This document shows positions 6,019-12,721 of a stretch of DNA of 13,823 nt, one piece after another. A program made the position numbers and the translations under genes. This DNA is from Dehalococcoidia bacterium (lineage in GTDB: Bacteria > Chloroflexota > Dehalococcoidia > GIF9 > AB-539-J10): positions 1 through 13,823 of the forward strand of contig JAGMBH010000041.1 in NCBI GenBank assembly GCA_023129815.1, read 5' to 3'. The notes below the pieces were generated by a model. The model saw only the letters and a program-made list of their open reading frames with translations, had not been told where the DNA came from and did no database searches. Position 1 is the first letter of the stretch; each line of letters opens with the position of its first letter.

Positions 6019-6305
6019 AAACCTTCGCGGTGCCACCCTTTTTAGTCAATCCTCAATATAAGAGGATTCTGACCATCTCCTTTTCAGATACTGAAGTAAA
6101 CTAACTCCTTTACCTCAATACCCTGGGCTTTTAACGGTGCCCCTTCCGACAAAACCTACTCGAGCTTAACTACCTTTCGGTTTGCGGCTCCCAGGTCCAT
6201 TCTAGCCTTGCGCAAGTATCGGCTCACACCTTACCCGACTCTCTGAACTCCACCTTAAGCTGTACTAGTCCTGTTCTCAGCCTTTCCCTATATTTAGTTC
6301 TCAGC
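5988..6305 (-). promoter_or_regulatory. T-box riboswitch, tryptophan-specific
   Basis: This leader senses uncharged tRNA and permits transcription of trpX when Trp-tRNA is scarce. The T-box core GGGTGGCACCGCG is at 6038-6026. The bulge UGGC (6035-6032) would pair with an acceptor end GCCA, matching the G discriminator base of bacterial tRNA-Trp. Stem I has the kink and loop motifs GGACTAGTA (about 6271-6263) and CAGAGAG, and the 3' side of the specifier loop reads GAA-TGG-ACC, placing the specifier UGG at 6199-6197. A stem III hairpin, AATCCTC/GAGGATT, precedes the core. AGGG (6039-6036) and GCG (6028-6026) can pair with CCCT and CGC in the terminator 5' arm to form the antiterminator. Confidence 0.93.
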
Positions 6306-6310
6306 TATTT

Positions 6311-6339
6311 ATCTTACCTATGCGCCTTAAATTTGTCAA
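6311..6339 (-). promoter_or_regulatory. Promoter of the T-box/trpX unit
   Basis: TTGACA (6339-6334), a 17-base spacer and TAAGAT (6316-6311) fit the sigma-A consensus. It starts 12 bases past the stop codon of the aminotransferase gene. Expected start near 6305, just ahead of T-box stem I. Confidence 0.8.
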
Positions 6340-6350
6340 TAGCAAAAGGC

Positions 6351-7433
6351 TTATAAACGACTTAAGAACTCCTCTGCCCTGGCAGGAGTATTGACCCTAA
6401 CATAGTTATTCCCCAGGTTCCTGAAATCCATACCTTTTACAGTTAGTATTCCGCTACCTAGCAAGGCTTCCCTTAAATCAATGTCCTTATCCTTATCACC
6501 CAGAACAAAGATGGGGCAAGATTCCCAAGTCTCACTAATAAGGTAACCTCTCCCTTTTAGCCCCTGTATCAACCTCCTCTTCTCCCTTTGAACCTTTGCA
6601 CGGCAATCGTAAATGAACTCCTGGTCCAAAAGAGCCTCCCTTGCTAGATAACAGCCTACCGAGGAAACAGAGAAAGGAAGATTAATCTTTTGATAGTATC
6701 TGCTCAACTCAGATGAAAAGACTCCATATCCTACCCTCAGACCAGCAAGTCCAAAACCCTTAGAAAAGGAGCGAACTACCACTAAATTTTTGTATTTACT
6801 CATTAAATTAACCGCTGAATTCTCCTCCCCTATATAATCGGCATAGGCTTCGTCTACCACTACTGCCACATCCTTTGTCTTGGCTTGCTGAATAATCTTC
6901 TCTATCTCCTCTAGGTCAATAACCTGTCCAGTGGGATTATTAGGGTTATCAATGTATATCAGGCAATATTCTTCACCTATCCTGGCAAGTAGTCTTTCAA
7001 CATAGAATTTAAAGTCCTCCGCGGGATTTAACACCACCGCCTCATATTTGCCCCCACAAGCCTCTACCTCAGTTACATATTCTGTGAACTGAGGAGAATA
7101 ACCCAGCACTTTAGAACCGGGCTCTATGAAGATTTTATTCAACCTCTCTAAAGCAGCCGACGCCCCAGGGGCAATTTGAATCTGTCCCACCTCCAAATCT
7201 GCAAGCCCTAACCAGAATTTGCAGATCACCCCTCTTAAATCCCTATATGTAGGGTCAGGGTAGCAGCGGACATTTGACCAATTAAATTCATGAGCAGCCT
7301 CGAGAGCCTTGGGTGAAACGCCGAAAGGATTGATTCCCAGCGAACAATCTAAGAGTTCTCCTTGCCCCTTTGCTGGTTCTTCCTCAACATAGGATTCTCT
7401 GGCCAAATGTTCTAGATAAGGTTTTACCTTCAT
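6351..7433 (-). CDS. PLP-dependent aminotransferase, HisC/CobD-like (fold type I)
   Basis: A 360-residue class I/II aminotransferase. PLP-site features are in the expected order: DNPNNPTG (162-169), VVVDEAYADY with Asp194 and Tyr197, the Schiff-base lysine Lys225 in RSFSKGFGLAGLRVGY, and a C-terminal YVRVNTP region with the carboxylate-binding arginine. The N-terminal DCSLGINPFG resembles both histidinol-phosphate aminotransferase and CobD-type enzymes, so substrate is open. No his or cobalamin genes are nearby. It follows the TrpX paralog after seven bases without a clear ribosome site, so translation is probably coupled. That context favours a role with aromatic amino acids, possibly a Trp or aromatic transaminase, but this is inference. 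Confidence 0.85.
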   Translation of the reverse strand: MKVKPYLEHLARESYVEEEPAKGQGELLDCSLGINPFGVSPKALEAAHEFNWSNVRCYPDPTYRDLRGVICKFWLGLADLEVGQIQIAPGASAALERLNKIFIEPGSKVLGYSPQFTEYVTEVEACGGKYEAVVLNPAEDFKFYVERLLARIGEEYCLIYIDNPNNPTGQVIDLEEIEKIIQQAKTKDVAVVVDEAYADYIGEENSAVNLMSKYKNLVVVRSFSKGFGLAGLRVGYGVFSSELSRYYQKINLPFSVSSVGCYLAREALLDQEFIYDCRAKVQREKRRLIQGLKGRGYLISETWESCPIFVLGDKDKDIDLREALLGSGILTVKGMDFRNLGNNYVRVNTPARAEEFLSRL

Positions 7434-7440
7434 TTCATAG

Positions 7441-8457
7441 CTACTGAACTACTTGGGCGGCCTTATCTATGACCGATTGTGGGATAGTTATACCCATTCT
7501 CTCCGCTGCGCCAGGATTGACCACTAGAACTTGAGCTTCCCCAGAGCATTTCACCACCGGGATATCGCTAGCACTTTCCCCCTTTAGTATACTGGCGGCA
7601 TACTTTCCTGCTTGCCATCCTATCCAAGGGTAGCTGGCACCTCGACCAGCAATGGCACCTTCCTCAACCATAGACCCCGTAGAACCAAAGAAAGGTATCT
7701 TATTCTCCTCACAGACACCAAGTATAGACGGAAGCCCTGATACTGCAGTGTTATCCGTAGGAATCCACACTACATCACATCTTCCCACAAGAGATTTCGC
7801 TGCTGTTACCACTTCAGCAGTCGTTGGGCAGTTAGCCTCTACAAGCTTTTCAATGCCAACATCAGAAAGGAGCTCTTTCAGTTCATTTATTTGCTGAACT
7901 GAGTTGGCTTCCCCGGCGTTGTAGATGACGCCAAGCACCTTAAAATCAGGGCAAATCTCCCTGATCATCTCCATCTGAATCTTTATATCAGCCATATCGC
8001 TAACCCCGGTTACATTGTCAGGGCGAGGGGCATCCCAGGTAGATACCAGGCCGGCTCCAATAGGGTCGGTACAGGTGCTGAAAACCACCGGTATCTCGGT
8101 GTCAATAGCAGCCTGAACACAGGTTTGGGCTAATGGAGTAGTAATAGCATGGATTAAATCCACCTTTTCTGATACAAATCTATCAGCGATTGTCTTGGCA
8201 GTAGACATATCACCCTCAGCGCACAGGAAAATATATTCGACGTTTTCTCCCTCAATAAAGCCCTCCTCAGCCATTGCCTTATGAAATCCCTCTTGGTCAG
8301 CAATCAGGTCAGGGTGCTCAATTATCACAGCTTCACCAATCCTGTAGACCTTCCCTGATGGAGAAGGACCACAGCCACTCATGAGCGGTAGTGCTAGAGC
8401 TAACACCAGCACTAGACAGAGACTAACCAGCATTTTTGATATTCCTTTCTTTTTCAT
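7441..8457 (-). CDS. Tryptophan-type ABC transporter substrate-binding lipoprotein (paralog 2)
   Basis: A 338-residue COG2984 binding protein with a signal segment (residues 9-25) ending in LMSGC, giving Cys29 as the lipid anchor. The mature domain aligns throughout with the paralog at 4853-5866, for example KVYRIGE, HPDLIADQEGFHKAMAEEGF, VEANCPT and NPGAAERMGITIP. AGGAGG at seven-base spacing is a strong ribosome site. Its own promoter (8653-8681) and structured leader lie upstream. No permease or ATPase follows, only the aminotransferase, so it most likely feeds the permease-ATPase pair at 2868-4622. Ligand is inferred to be tryptophan or a related indole or aromatic compound. Confidence 0.88.
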   Translation of the reverse strand: MKKKGISKMLVSLCLVLVLALALPLMSGCGPSPSGKVYRIGEAVIIEHPDLIADQEGFHKAMAEEGFIEGENVEYIFLCAEGDMSTAKTIADRFVSEKVDLIHAITTPLAQTCVQAAIDTEIPVVFSTCTDPIGAGLVSTWDAPRPDNVTGVSDMADIKIQMEMIREICPDFKVLGVIYNAGEANSVQQINELKELLSDVGIEKLVEANCPTTAEVVTAAKSLVGRCDVVWIPTDNTAVSGLPSILGVCEENKIPFFGSTGSMVEEGAIAGRGASYPWIGWQAGKYAASILKGESASDIPVVKCSGEAQVLVVNPGAAERMGITIPQSVIDKAAQVVQ

Positions 8458-8539
8458 CTAAAAACCTCCTTTAAAATTTTAGAATAGTAATTAAATAGGA
8501 ATGGCGACAAATTGCTAAAACTTTTGTACTGAATTATTT

Positions 8540-8646
8540 AAAGACGCCCATCATGCGATGGGCCAGCTAAATATGAAGGTAGTTAGAGGCTCCTGCAATC
8601 CCAGATAACTTAGCAGCATCGCTGTCTTCATTTAATTAAATTCTGG
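8540..8646 (-). promoter_or_regulatory. Leader element C: candidate attenuator with UGG at a hairpin foot
   Basis: The hairpin GCCCATC-GCAT-GATGGGC (8563-8546) is followed by GTCTTTAAAT and resembles a weak intrinsic terminator. Its first base is the last G of a TGG codon (8565-8563). The 5' region can compete: GCGATG (8622-8617) pairs with CATCGC (8560-8555) inside the terminator, GCTAA (8614-8610) pairs with TTAGC (8570-8566), and GTTA with TAAC further in. The two folds are mutually exclusive, the layout expected of an attenuator or riboswitch. The CTTCATATTTA run just before the TGG is identical to one in leader B. Confidence 0.5.
8551..8631 (-). CDS. Possible leader peptide C, 26 residues ending Phe-Ile-Phe-Ser-Trp-Pro-Ile-Ala
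   Basis: The open frame from ATG 8631 to TGA 8553-8551 contains TTFIFSWPIA at its end, matching the Phe-Ile-Phe-Thr-Trp of leader B. The stop codon overlaps the loop of the 8563-8546 hairpin. No good ribosome site precedes either in-frame ATG (8631 or 8619), so translation is doubtful; the element may act as RNA alone. Confidence 0.3.
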   Translation of the reverse strand: MKTAMLLSYLGLQEPLTTFIFSWPIA

Positions 8647-8652
8647 AAAGGT

Positions 8653-8681
8653 ATTATAAACGATACTCCAATTTTAGGCAA
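8653..8681 (-). promoter_or_regulatory. Promoter of the paralog-2/aminotransferase unit
   Basis: TTGCCT (8681-8676), a 17-base spacer and a perfect TATAAT (8658-8653). Expected start is near 8646, leaving a leader of about 190 bases that contains element C. Confidence 0.7.
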
Positions 8682-8820
8682 GTATATTAGGGTAATAAAT
8701 AAGATTTTAGCTCAGTTAAGTTGCTAATAGCCTCCTGATGGTCATCCCCGGCCCTATAGAGCCAGAAAGTGCCCTCAAGAGCCAAGTTTCCAGCCGTGGT
8801 TAACACGCTCCAAATATAAC

Positions 8821-8870
8821 AAGTTACCAGCAGCTTGAGTAGACAAGGGCAACACCCTGCTAGGTTACTT
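8821..8870 (-). terminator. Imperfect inverted repeat, possible end of the upstream operon
   Basis: In the gene-free stretch 8682-8953, AAGTAACCTAGCAG (8870-8857) and CTGCTGGTAACTT (8833-8821) are nearly complementary, with a small AGGG/CCCT hairpin in the loop. It is followed by GTTATATTT on the minus strand. It lies about 85 bases past the aminopeptidase stop and may terminate that operon. I see no gene in the rest of this stretch and could not match it to a known RNA class. Confidence 0.4.
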
Positions 8871-8953
8871 CCACAAAATTTGACCCAGAGCCTAGTTTTT
8901 CAAAGAATATTTAGCAGTTTTCTCCACGATACATTAGCACACTTGTGGATAAA

Positions 8954-9994
8954 CTAAATTAGGATTTTCCCGTTCTCTATAACTGCCTTGCCATCAAATT
9001 TCAGTGTTGGTTTTGGAATCACAAAGTCTTGATGGAGATCTGCGGTTACCTTACCACCCATATGCGAGCTGTCCCCTATGGCGATATGAATTGTTTCCCT
9101 TATTTTTTCTGCTTCAAGTACATTGTCAGGACGCCTTGCGTTTGGATTCGTGCCAATGCCCAGCTCGGCGCAATTTCTGCGGGAGAGATAAGGTTCCTCA
9201 TTTTTTCCACAGGCTAGCATTTCTCTGAACTCATTACCCACCTTACCCCCACCGATAACTTTTGTCACCTGCCCATCTTGGAAAACAAAAAACATATCTT
9301 TTTCCAGATTTGCGTACCAGCCTTTTTCCACCACCAAGTTTCCATTCGTCGTCCCTTCCAGGGGCACAGAAAAAACCTCGCCAGAGGGCAGATTTCCAAA
9401 GGCACCTTTTTCGGTAAATATACCATCATCTATTAGCCCTTTTCTTCCTTCCAAGCTGAATTTTAGGTCTGTGCCACCTGGGGATGTTACCGTGACCTCT
9501 CTTGCTTGGTCAACCAGTTTTGCTATCCTCTGGCATTCATCGTGTACCTTGGTGAAGTCTGTCGCCATCGGCCCTCCGGGATAGAACATCTCGGGAAGAA
9601 ACATAGGCATGCTGGCAATGCGAGTGCCCGATTTAGTAGCGTTCTCTCGTGCTTCTGTATGGGAAAGTGAGTAACTCGTTATAGCAATAGCTACATCAGC
9701 TTCCTTCAATTTTTCTTCTACTTCTTTTCCAGGCTCTGCGCCATGCCTTCCCACAGTGGGATAGGCGTAAAATTGCACCTTGCAACTTGGGAACTTCTCA
9801 CTCGCTATCTCGCTCACCATCCTGGCGAGGAGGGATCTTTCCACCACTTCAGCAAGTTCTTTGCTTTCCCTCTTTACCCACTCCTCGGTGGTTGGCACAT
9901 CTGTAATTACAAGTAGTCTCTCGCCACTTTTGACGCCCATATTCACTTTGAACATGTTTATCACACCTGGTTCAACTTTTTCCCTCTCTACCAT
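8954..9994 (-). CDS. M29-type aminopeptidase family protein (COG2309)
   Basis: A 346-residue cytoplasmic protein resembling the thermophilic aminopeptidases of peptidase family M29 (AmpS/PepS-like), which cleave N-terminal residues with two metal ions. The C-terminal metal-site pattern is present: CAELGIGTNPNARRP, then EAEKIRETIHIAIGDSSHMGG, then LHQDFVIPKPTLKFDG, supplying the expected Glu, Glu, His and His-x-Asp ligands. It is somewhat shorter than classical M29 enzymes (about 370-410 residues). COG2309 also includes ring-cleaving dioxygenases such as NicX, so activity on a small ring compound is an alternative. It has an AGGAGG site at eight-base spacing inside the end of the preceding gene, four bases upstream, indicating co-transcription. 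Confidence 0.75.
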   Translation of the reverse strand: MVEREKVEPGVINMFKVNMGVKSGERLLVITDVPTTEEWVKRESKELAEVVERSLLARMVSEIASEKFPSCKVQFYAYPTVGRHGAEPGKEVEEKLKEADVAIAITSYSLSHTEARENATKSGTRIASMPMFLPEMFYPGGPMATDFTKVHDECQRIAKLVDQAREVTVTSPGGTDLKFSLEGRKGLIDDGIFTEKGAFGNLPSGEVFSVPLEGTTNGNLVVEKGWYANLEKDMFFVFQDGQVTKVIGGGKVGNEFREMLACGKNEEPYLSRRNCAELGIGTNPNARRPDNVLEAEKIRETIHIAIGDSSHMGGKVTADLHQDFVIPKPTLKFDGKAVIENGKILI

Positions 9995-9998
9995 GTTA

Positions 9999-10316
9999 TC
10001 AGCCTCCTGTGCTTTTCAATTTATCAACAAAATCCAGGATTAAATTATCGAGAAACTTGATGAACTCGTCTTTATCGCCCATTACAGAATACTTGTTATC
10101 GTCTATTTTCTTTCTTATCTCCACCAGGAATTCATCTGCTATATCTGCCTGTTCAAGAATCTCAATTAATCTGCTCGCCCCGTCGATCAATCTGAATGGG
10201 CCATATAGCTTTGGTTCCTCAACACAGTTTCTTGCCGAGGTTACCAGAAAGGCGAGCAGATTAAAAAAATCACCTTTTAGTTGACCCTTATCTATTGTGC
10301 CAGCGGACGACTTCAC
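9999..10316 (-). CDS. Small conserved protein, DUF6092-like
   Basis: A 105-residue soluble, mostly helical acidic protein with FFNLLAFLVTSARNCVEEPKLYGPFRLIDGASRLIEIL (residues 17-54). That region resembles the DUF6092 family as I recall it; I know of no assigned function. It starts with GTG at 10316, inside the last 29 bases of the nitroreductase gene, with a purine-rich AAGGGGAG just upstream, and no other start codon is in frame. The overlap and the four-base gap to the aminopeptidase gene make it part of the same operon. Confidence 0.65.
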   Translation of the reverse strand: MKSSAGTIDKGQLKGDFFNLLAFLVTSARNCVEEPKLYGPFRLIDGASRLIEILEQADIADEFLVEIRKKIDDNKYSVMGDKDEFIKFLDNLILDFVDKLKSTGG

Positions 10317-10815
10317 TAACTCCCCTTCTTCTTGGCGGTTTTGGTATCTTTTCAGGATAGCCCAATGTGATCAGCAGTTCTGGATTTATGTGCTCTGGCA
10401 GGTCAAATAACCTCTTTATAGCGCTTATGCCAAAAGACCTTACGGCACAAGAGCCAATTCCAAGGTCATGGCTAGCCAGCATGATATTCTGGCTGGCCAT
10501 CGAGATATCCATTAGAGATAATGTGTCTCTGCCAAGCTCATCGCAAAGCTCATATGCTCTTTTCAAGTCCCGGCAGACGATTACTATCACTGCCGGATTC
10601 CCAAATATCCCCGGCGAGAAAATCTTTATCTTTTTGATGTCAGCGTCATTCTCTACCACAATGAATTCCCACGCTTGAGCATTGCTTGCGGAGGGAGACC
10701 AGATGGCAGCCTCCATTATCTTCTCAAGCTGTTCCTTGGGAATTTTTCTATCCTGGTAGCTTCTTACGCTTCTTCTCCCCTTTATGGCGTCAAAGGTTTT
10801 CATTAAATTCCCCAT
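10288..10815 (-). CDS. Nitroreductase family protein
   Basis: A 175-residue FMN-binding fold protein. The N-terminal IKGRRSVRSYQDRKIPKEQLEKIMEAAIWSPSASNAQAWEFIVV (about 11-55) is the classic nitroreductase opening, with the Arg-Arg-Ser-Val-Arg FMN-phosphate motif and the SPSASNAQ active-site region. GIGSCAVRSFG and LITLGYPEKIPKPPRR follow near the C-terminus. It is at the short end of the family. The second Met (codon at 10803) has a better placed GGGGA upstream and could be the true start. Substrate is unknown; relatives reduce nitroaromatics, quinones or flavins. It overlaps the next gene by 29 bases and follows the four-helix membrane protein after 21 bases. Confidence 0.88.
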   Translation of the reverse strand: MGNLMKTFDAIKGRRSVRSYQDRKIPKEQLEKIMEAAIWSPSASNAQAWEFIVVENDADIKKIKIFSPGIFGNPAVIVIVCRDLKRAYELCDELGRDTLSLMDISMASQNIMLASHDLGIGSCAVRSFGISAIKRLFDLPEHINPELLITLGYPEKIPKPPRRRGVSEVVRWHNR

Positions 10816-10836
10816 GTGCCCAAGAAAAGGGTGAGT

Positions 10837-11238
10837 TTACACAATCAGTCGTGCTTTGGCCTCTCTTACTGCCTTGTAGAGGTTGAAAATGCTCCACAAA
10901 AGTGTAACTAGACAAACCGCGAACGCTACGTATGGAACTGCTGTCCCTACACCTTCAGTGAAGAAAGGAGCCAAAAACATAGCACATCCAGTAAGCCCCA
11001 ATGAGAGCACAATCCAGTTATGCTGTACGCATTTATTGCCAAGCTCCCATAAATCTTCTTCCTTGCTAATGCGCGGGAATATCAATGCCATACCTACCAA
11101 CTGGATTATACCTATCGCCAGATAGACAATCCCGGTAAAGACGTTTTGAGACCATGCCACGGCTGCCAATACCAAAAGCACAATGGGAAAAATCAGGATT
11201 ATGCCACTGGAAATTTTTACATATCTTTTGAATTCCAT
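10837..11238 (-). CDS. Small four-helix membrane protein of unknown function
   Basis: A 133-residue protein with four predicted membrane segments at about residues 9-29, 33-54, 74-92 and 97-118, and a basic C-terminal tail (YKAVREAKARL). I do not recognise the family. It starts six bases after the NCS1 permease stop, with AGGAG upstream, so it is co-expressed with the permease. Its position suggests an accessory membrane component, but nothing in its sequence shows an enzymatic motif. Confidence 0.7.
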   Translation of the reverse strand: MEFKRYVKISSGIILIFPIVLLVLAAVAWSQNVFTGIVYLAIGIIQLVGMALIFPRISKEEDLWELGNKCVQHNWIVLSLGLTGCAMFLAPFFTEGVGTAVPYVAFAVCLVTLLWSIFNLYKAVREAKARLIV

Positions 11239-11244
11239 TCTATA

Positions 11245-12612
11245 TCACGCTCCTGTCTTGTCTATTGTGTGTTCTCCCAGATCCATCTTTGCGCCAGCTT
11301 TGTCGCATGCGATGGCAATTACAATGTAAAGCACCACTCCAAGTATCAAGCAAGTAAGGCACATTATTCCCCAACTTTCAGGTATAACCCATTTACCTAG
11401 CACCGTTGCCACAATAGCTGAAAACCATCCAATCCAGTTTACCTTACCAAATTTCATGCCTGGCTGGAACTGATATCTCTCTCTAAGAGGCACTCCTTTG
11501 TACCAGCGGTACAACCAAAAGTCAGCGATCAAAACTCCACCCGCCGCAGGCAGGAACGTTCCGAGGAGCGTCAAAAATGCCATGAAGGGGTCCATAGCCG
11601 CCCCCCAAACACGTGCGATCACTGCCGCTAGCGCTACGCCTATTGCCCCGGCAATGAGGACGATGTACTTCCTTTGAATGGGTAACCATAGATTAATAGC
11701 TAGGGAGGTGCTATATATATTGTTGTCATTGGTTGACCATTGCCCTAGAATCGCCATCAGGAATGCACCGATACCGGCTCCGGCAGCAAGCAACGCCCCG
11801 GCAATATTCGCCTCACCTGTTACCAAGGTTATCGCGGCTGCCCCTGAAAGCATGTAAACCTGCAAAATCATAAGTTGAATTGTCCATGCTGCAGCACCAT
11901 GCCAAATCTTTTTCGCGAACCGACAGATATCGGCTGTAATGATAGCTCCCACAACATACATACCGACAACTTCGGTCACACCTACACCAAAGGGAACTGG
12001 GCTTACTGGTGCGATACTGGCAAGTCCGGCGAAGCCGCCCCCCTGTTGCACACCTATCATGACTCCGAAGCCTGCGAGCAACATAAAGAAAGGAACCGCT
12101 AAATAACTGAAAAATGCCAGACCTCTAAAACCGATGTAGGCTGTAATTAGCATTAATATGCCGCCCCATATTGAGGCCCAAAACACAGTGGCCCATGGTG
12201 CCTCGGGGAAAATGGTGCTCATGATAACGCCAAACAGCCACGTCTGTACAGTGAACCAACCAAGGGCAGGTATACCAGAAACAATTGTCCCCCACACTTG
12301 CGAGCCTACATTTCCAAATGCGGGTCTCAAGTTTACATATGTGGAGCATCTAGAGATTCCACCAATTGGAGCAGTAAGCCCTCCTATAACTGCCAGTACC
12401 GCCGAACCCACAACCGCAACCCATATCGCATCCTTGAGATAAAACTGCAGACCAAGTACTGACCCTCCCCATAGTGCAGCGATACAACACAACACACCTG
12501 TATAGGTATAAAACATGGTAAGAAGAGACCTAGTCTCTTTCTTTGGTACAGGCACTAGCGCGTAATCGCCATACTTATCTTCCCAGGGCCAAACTTCTTC
12601 ATTCTTTCTCAT
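11245..12612 (-). CDS. NCS1 family permease, CodB/hydantoin-permease-like
   Basis: A 455-residue protein with about 12 membrane helices, from the nucleobase:cation symporter-1 family that imports cytosine, purines, allantoin or hydantoins. The family signature QWSTNDNNIYSTSLAIN (about residues 288-304) is clear and CodB-like. APIGGISRCSTYVNLRPAFGNVGS near residues 81-104 corresponds to the helix 2-3 region. The start ATG has GAGGTG at five-base spacing. Its neighbours are a hydantoin-type racemase and a DUF917 protein, so a hydantoin or other cyclic ureide is a more likely substrate than cytosine; no cytosine deaminase is visible. A 109-base gap separates it from the racemase. Confidence 0.88.
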   Translation of the reverse strand: MRKNEEVWPWEDKYGDYALVPVPKKETRSLLTMFYTYTGVLCCIAALWGGSVLGLQFYLKDAIWVAVVGSAVLAVIGGLTAPIGGISRCSTYVNLRPAFGNVGSQVWGTIVSGIPALGWFTVQTWLFGVIMSTIFPEAPWATVFWASIWGGILMLITAYIGFRGLAFFSYLAVPFFMLLAGFGVMIGVQQGGGFAGLASIAPVSPVPFGVGVTEVVGMYVVGAIITADICRFAKKIWHGAAAWTIQLMILQVYMLSGAAAITLVTGEANIAGALLAAGAGIGAFLMAILGQWSTNDNNIYSTSLAINLWLPIQRKYIVLIAGAIGVALAAVIARVWGAAMDPFMAFLTLLGTFLPAAGGVLIADFWLYRWYKGVPLRERYQFQPGMKFGKVNWIGWFSAIVATVLGKWVIPESWGIMCLTCLILGVVLYIVIAIACDKAGAKMDLGEHTIDKTGA

Positions 12613-12721
12613 GTTAACACCTCTTCAATTAGTTCTTGTTTTTCCCTTCCTTCCCTGACAGTCCCTTCACCATCTTAGTAGCTACCTATTATGTTTTTTA
12701 TATCTACCTCTTAATCTATCA

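Noticed and set aside
8700..8953. Possible riboswitch, tRNA or small gene in the gap after the aminopeptidase
   Set aside because: I looked for T-box, SAM, purine, cobalamin and tRNA signatures and found none. Short frames here lack ribosome sites. Only an imperfect inverted repeat is supportable.
12125..12349. 74-codon minus-strand frame inside the NCS1 permease
   Set aside because: It is an alternative frame of a well supported membrane transporter gene and carries no family pattern.
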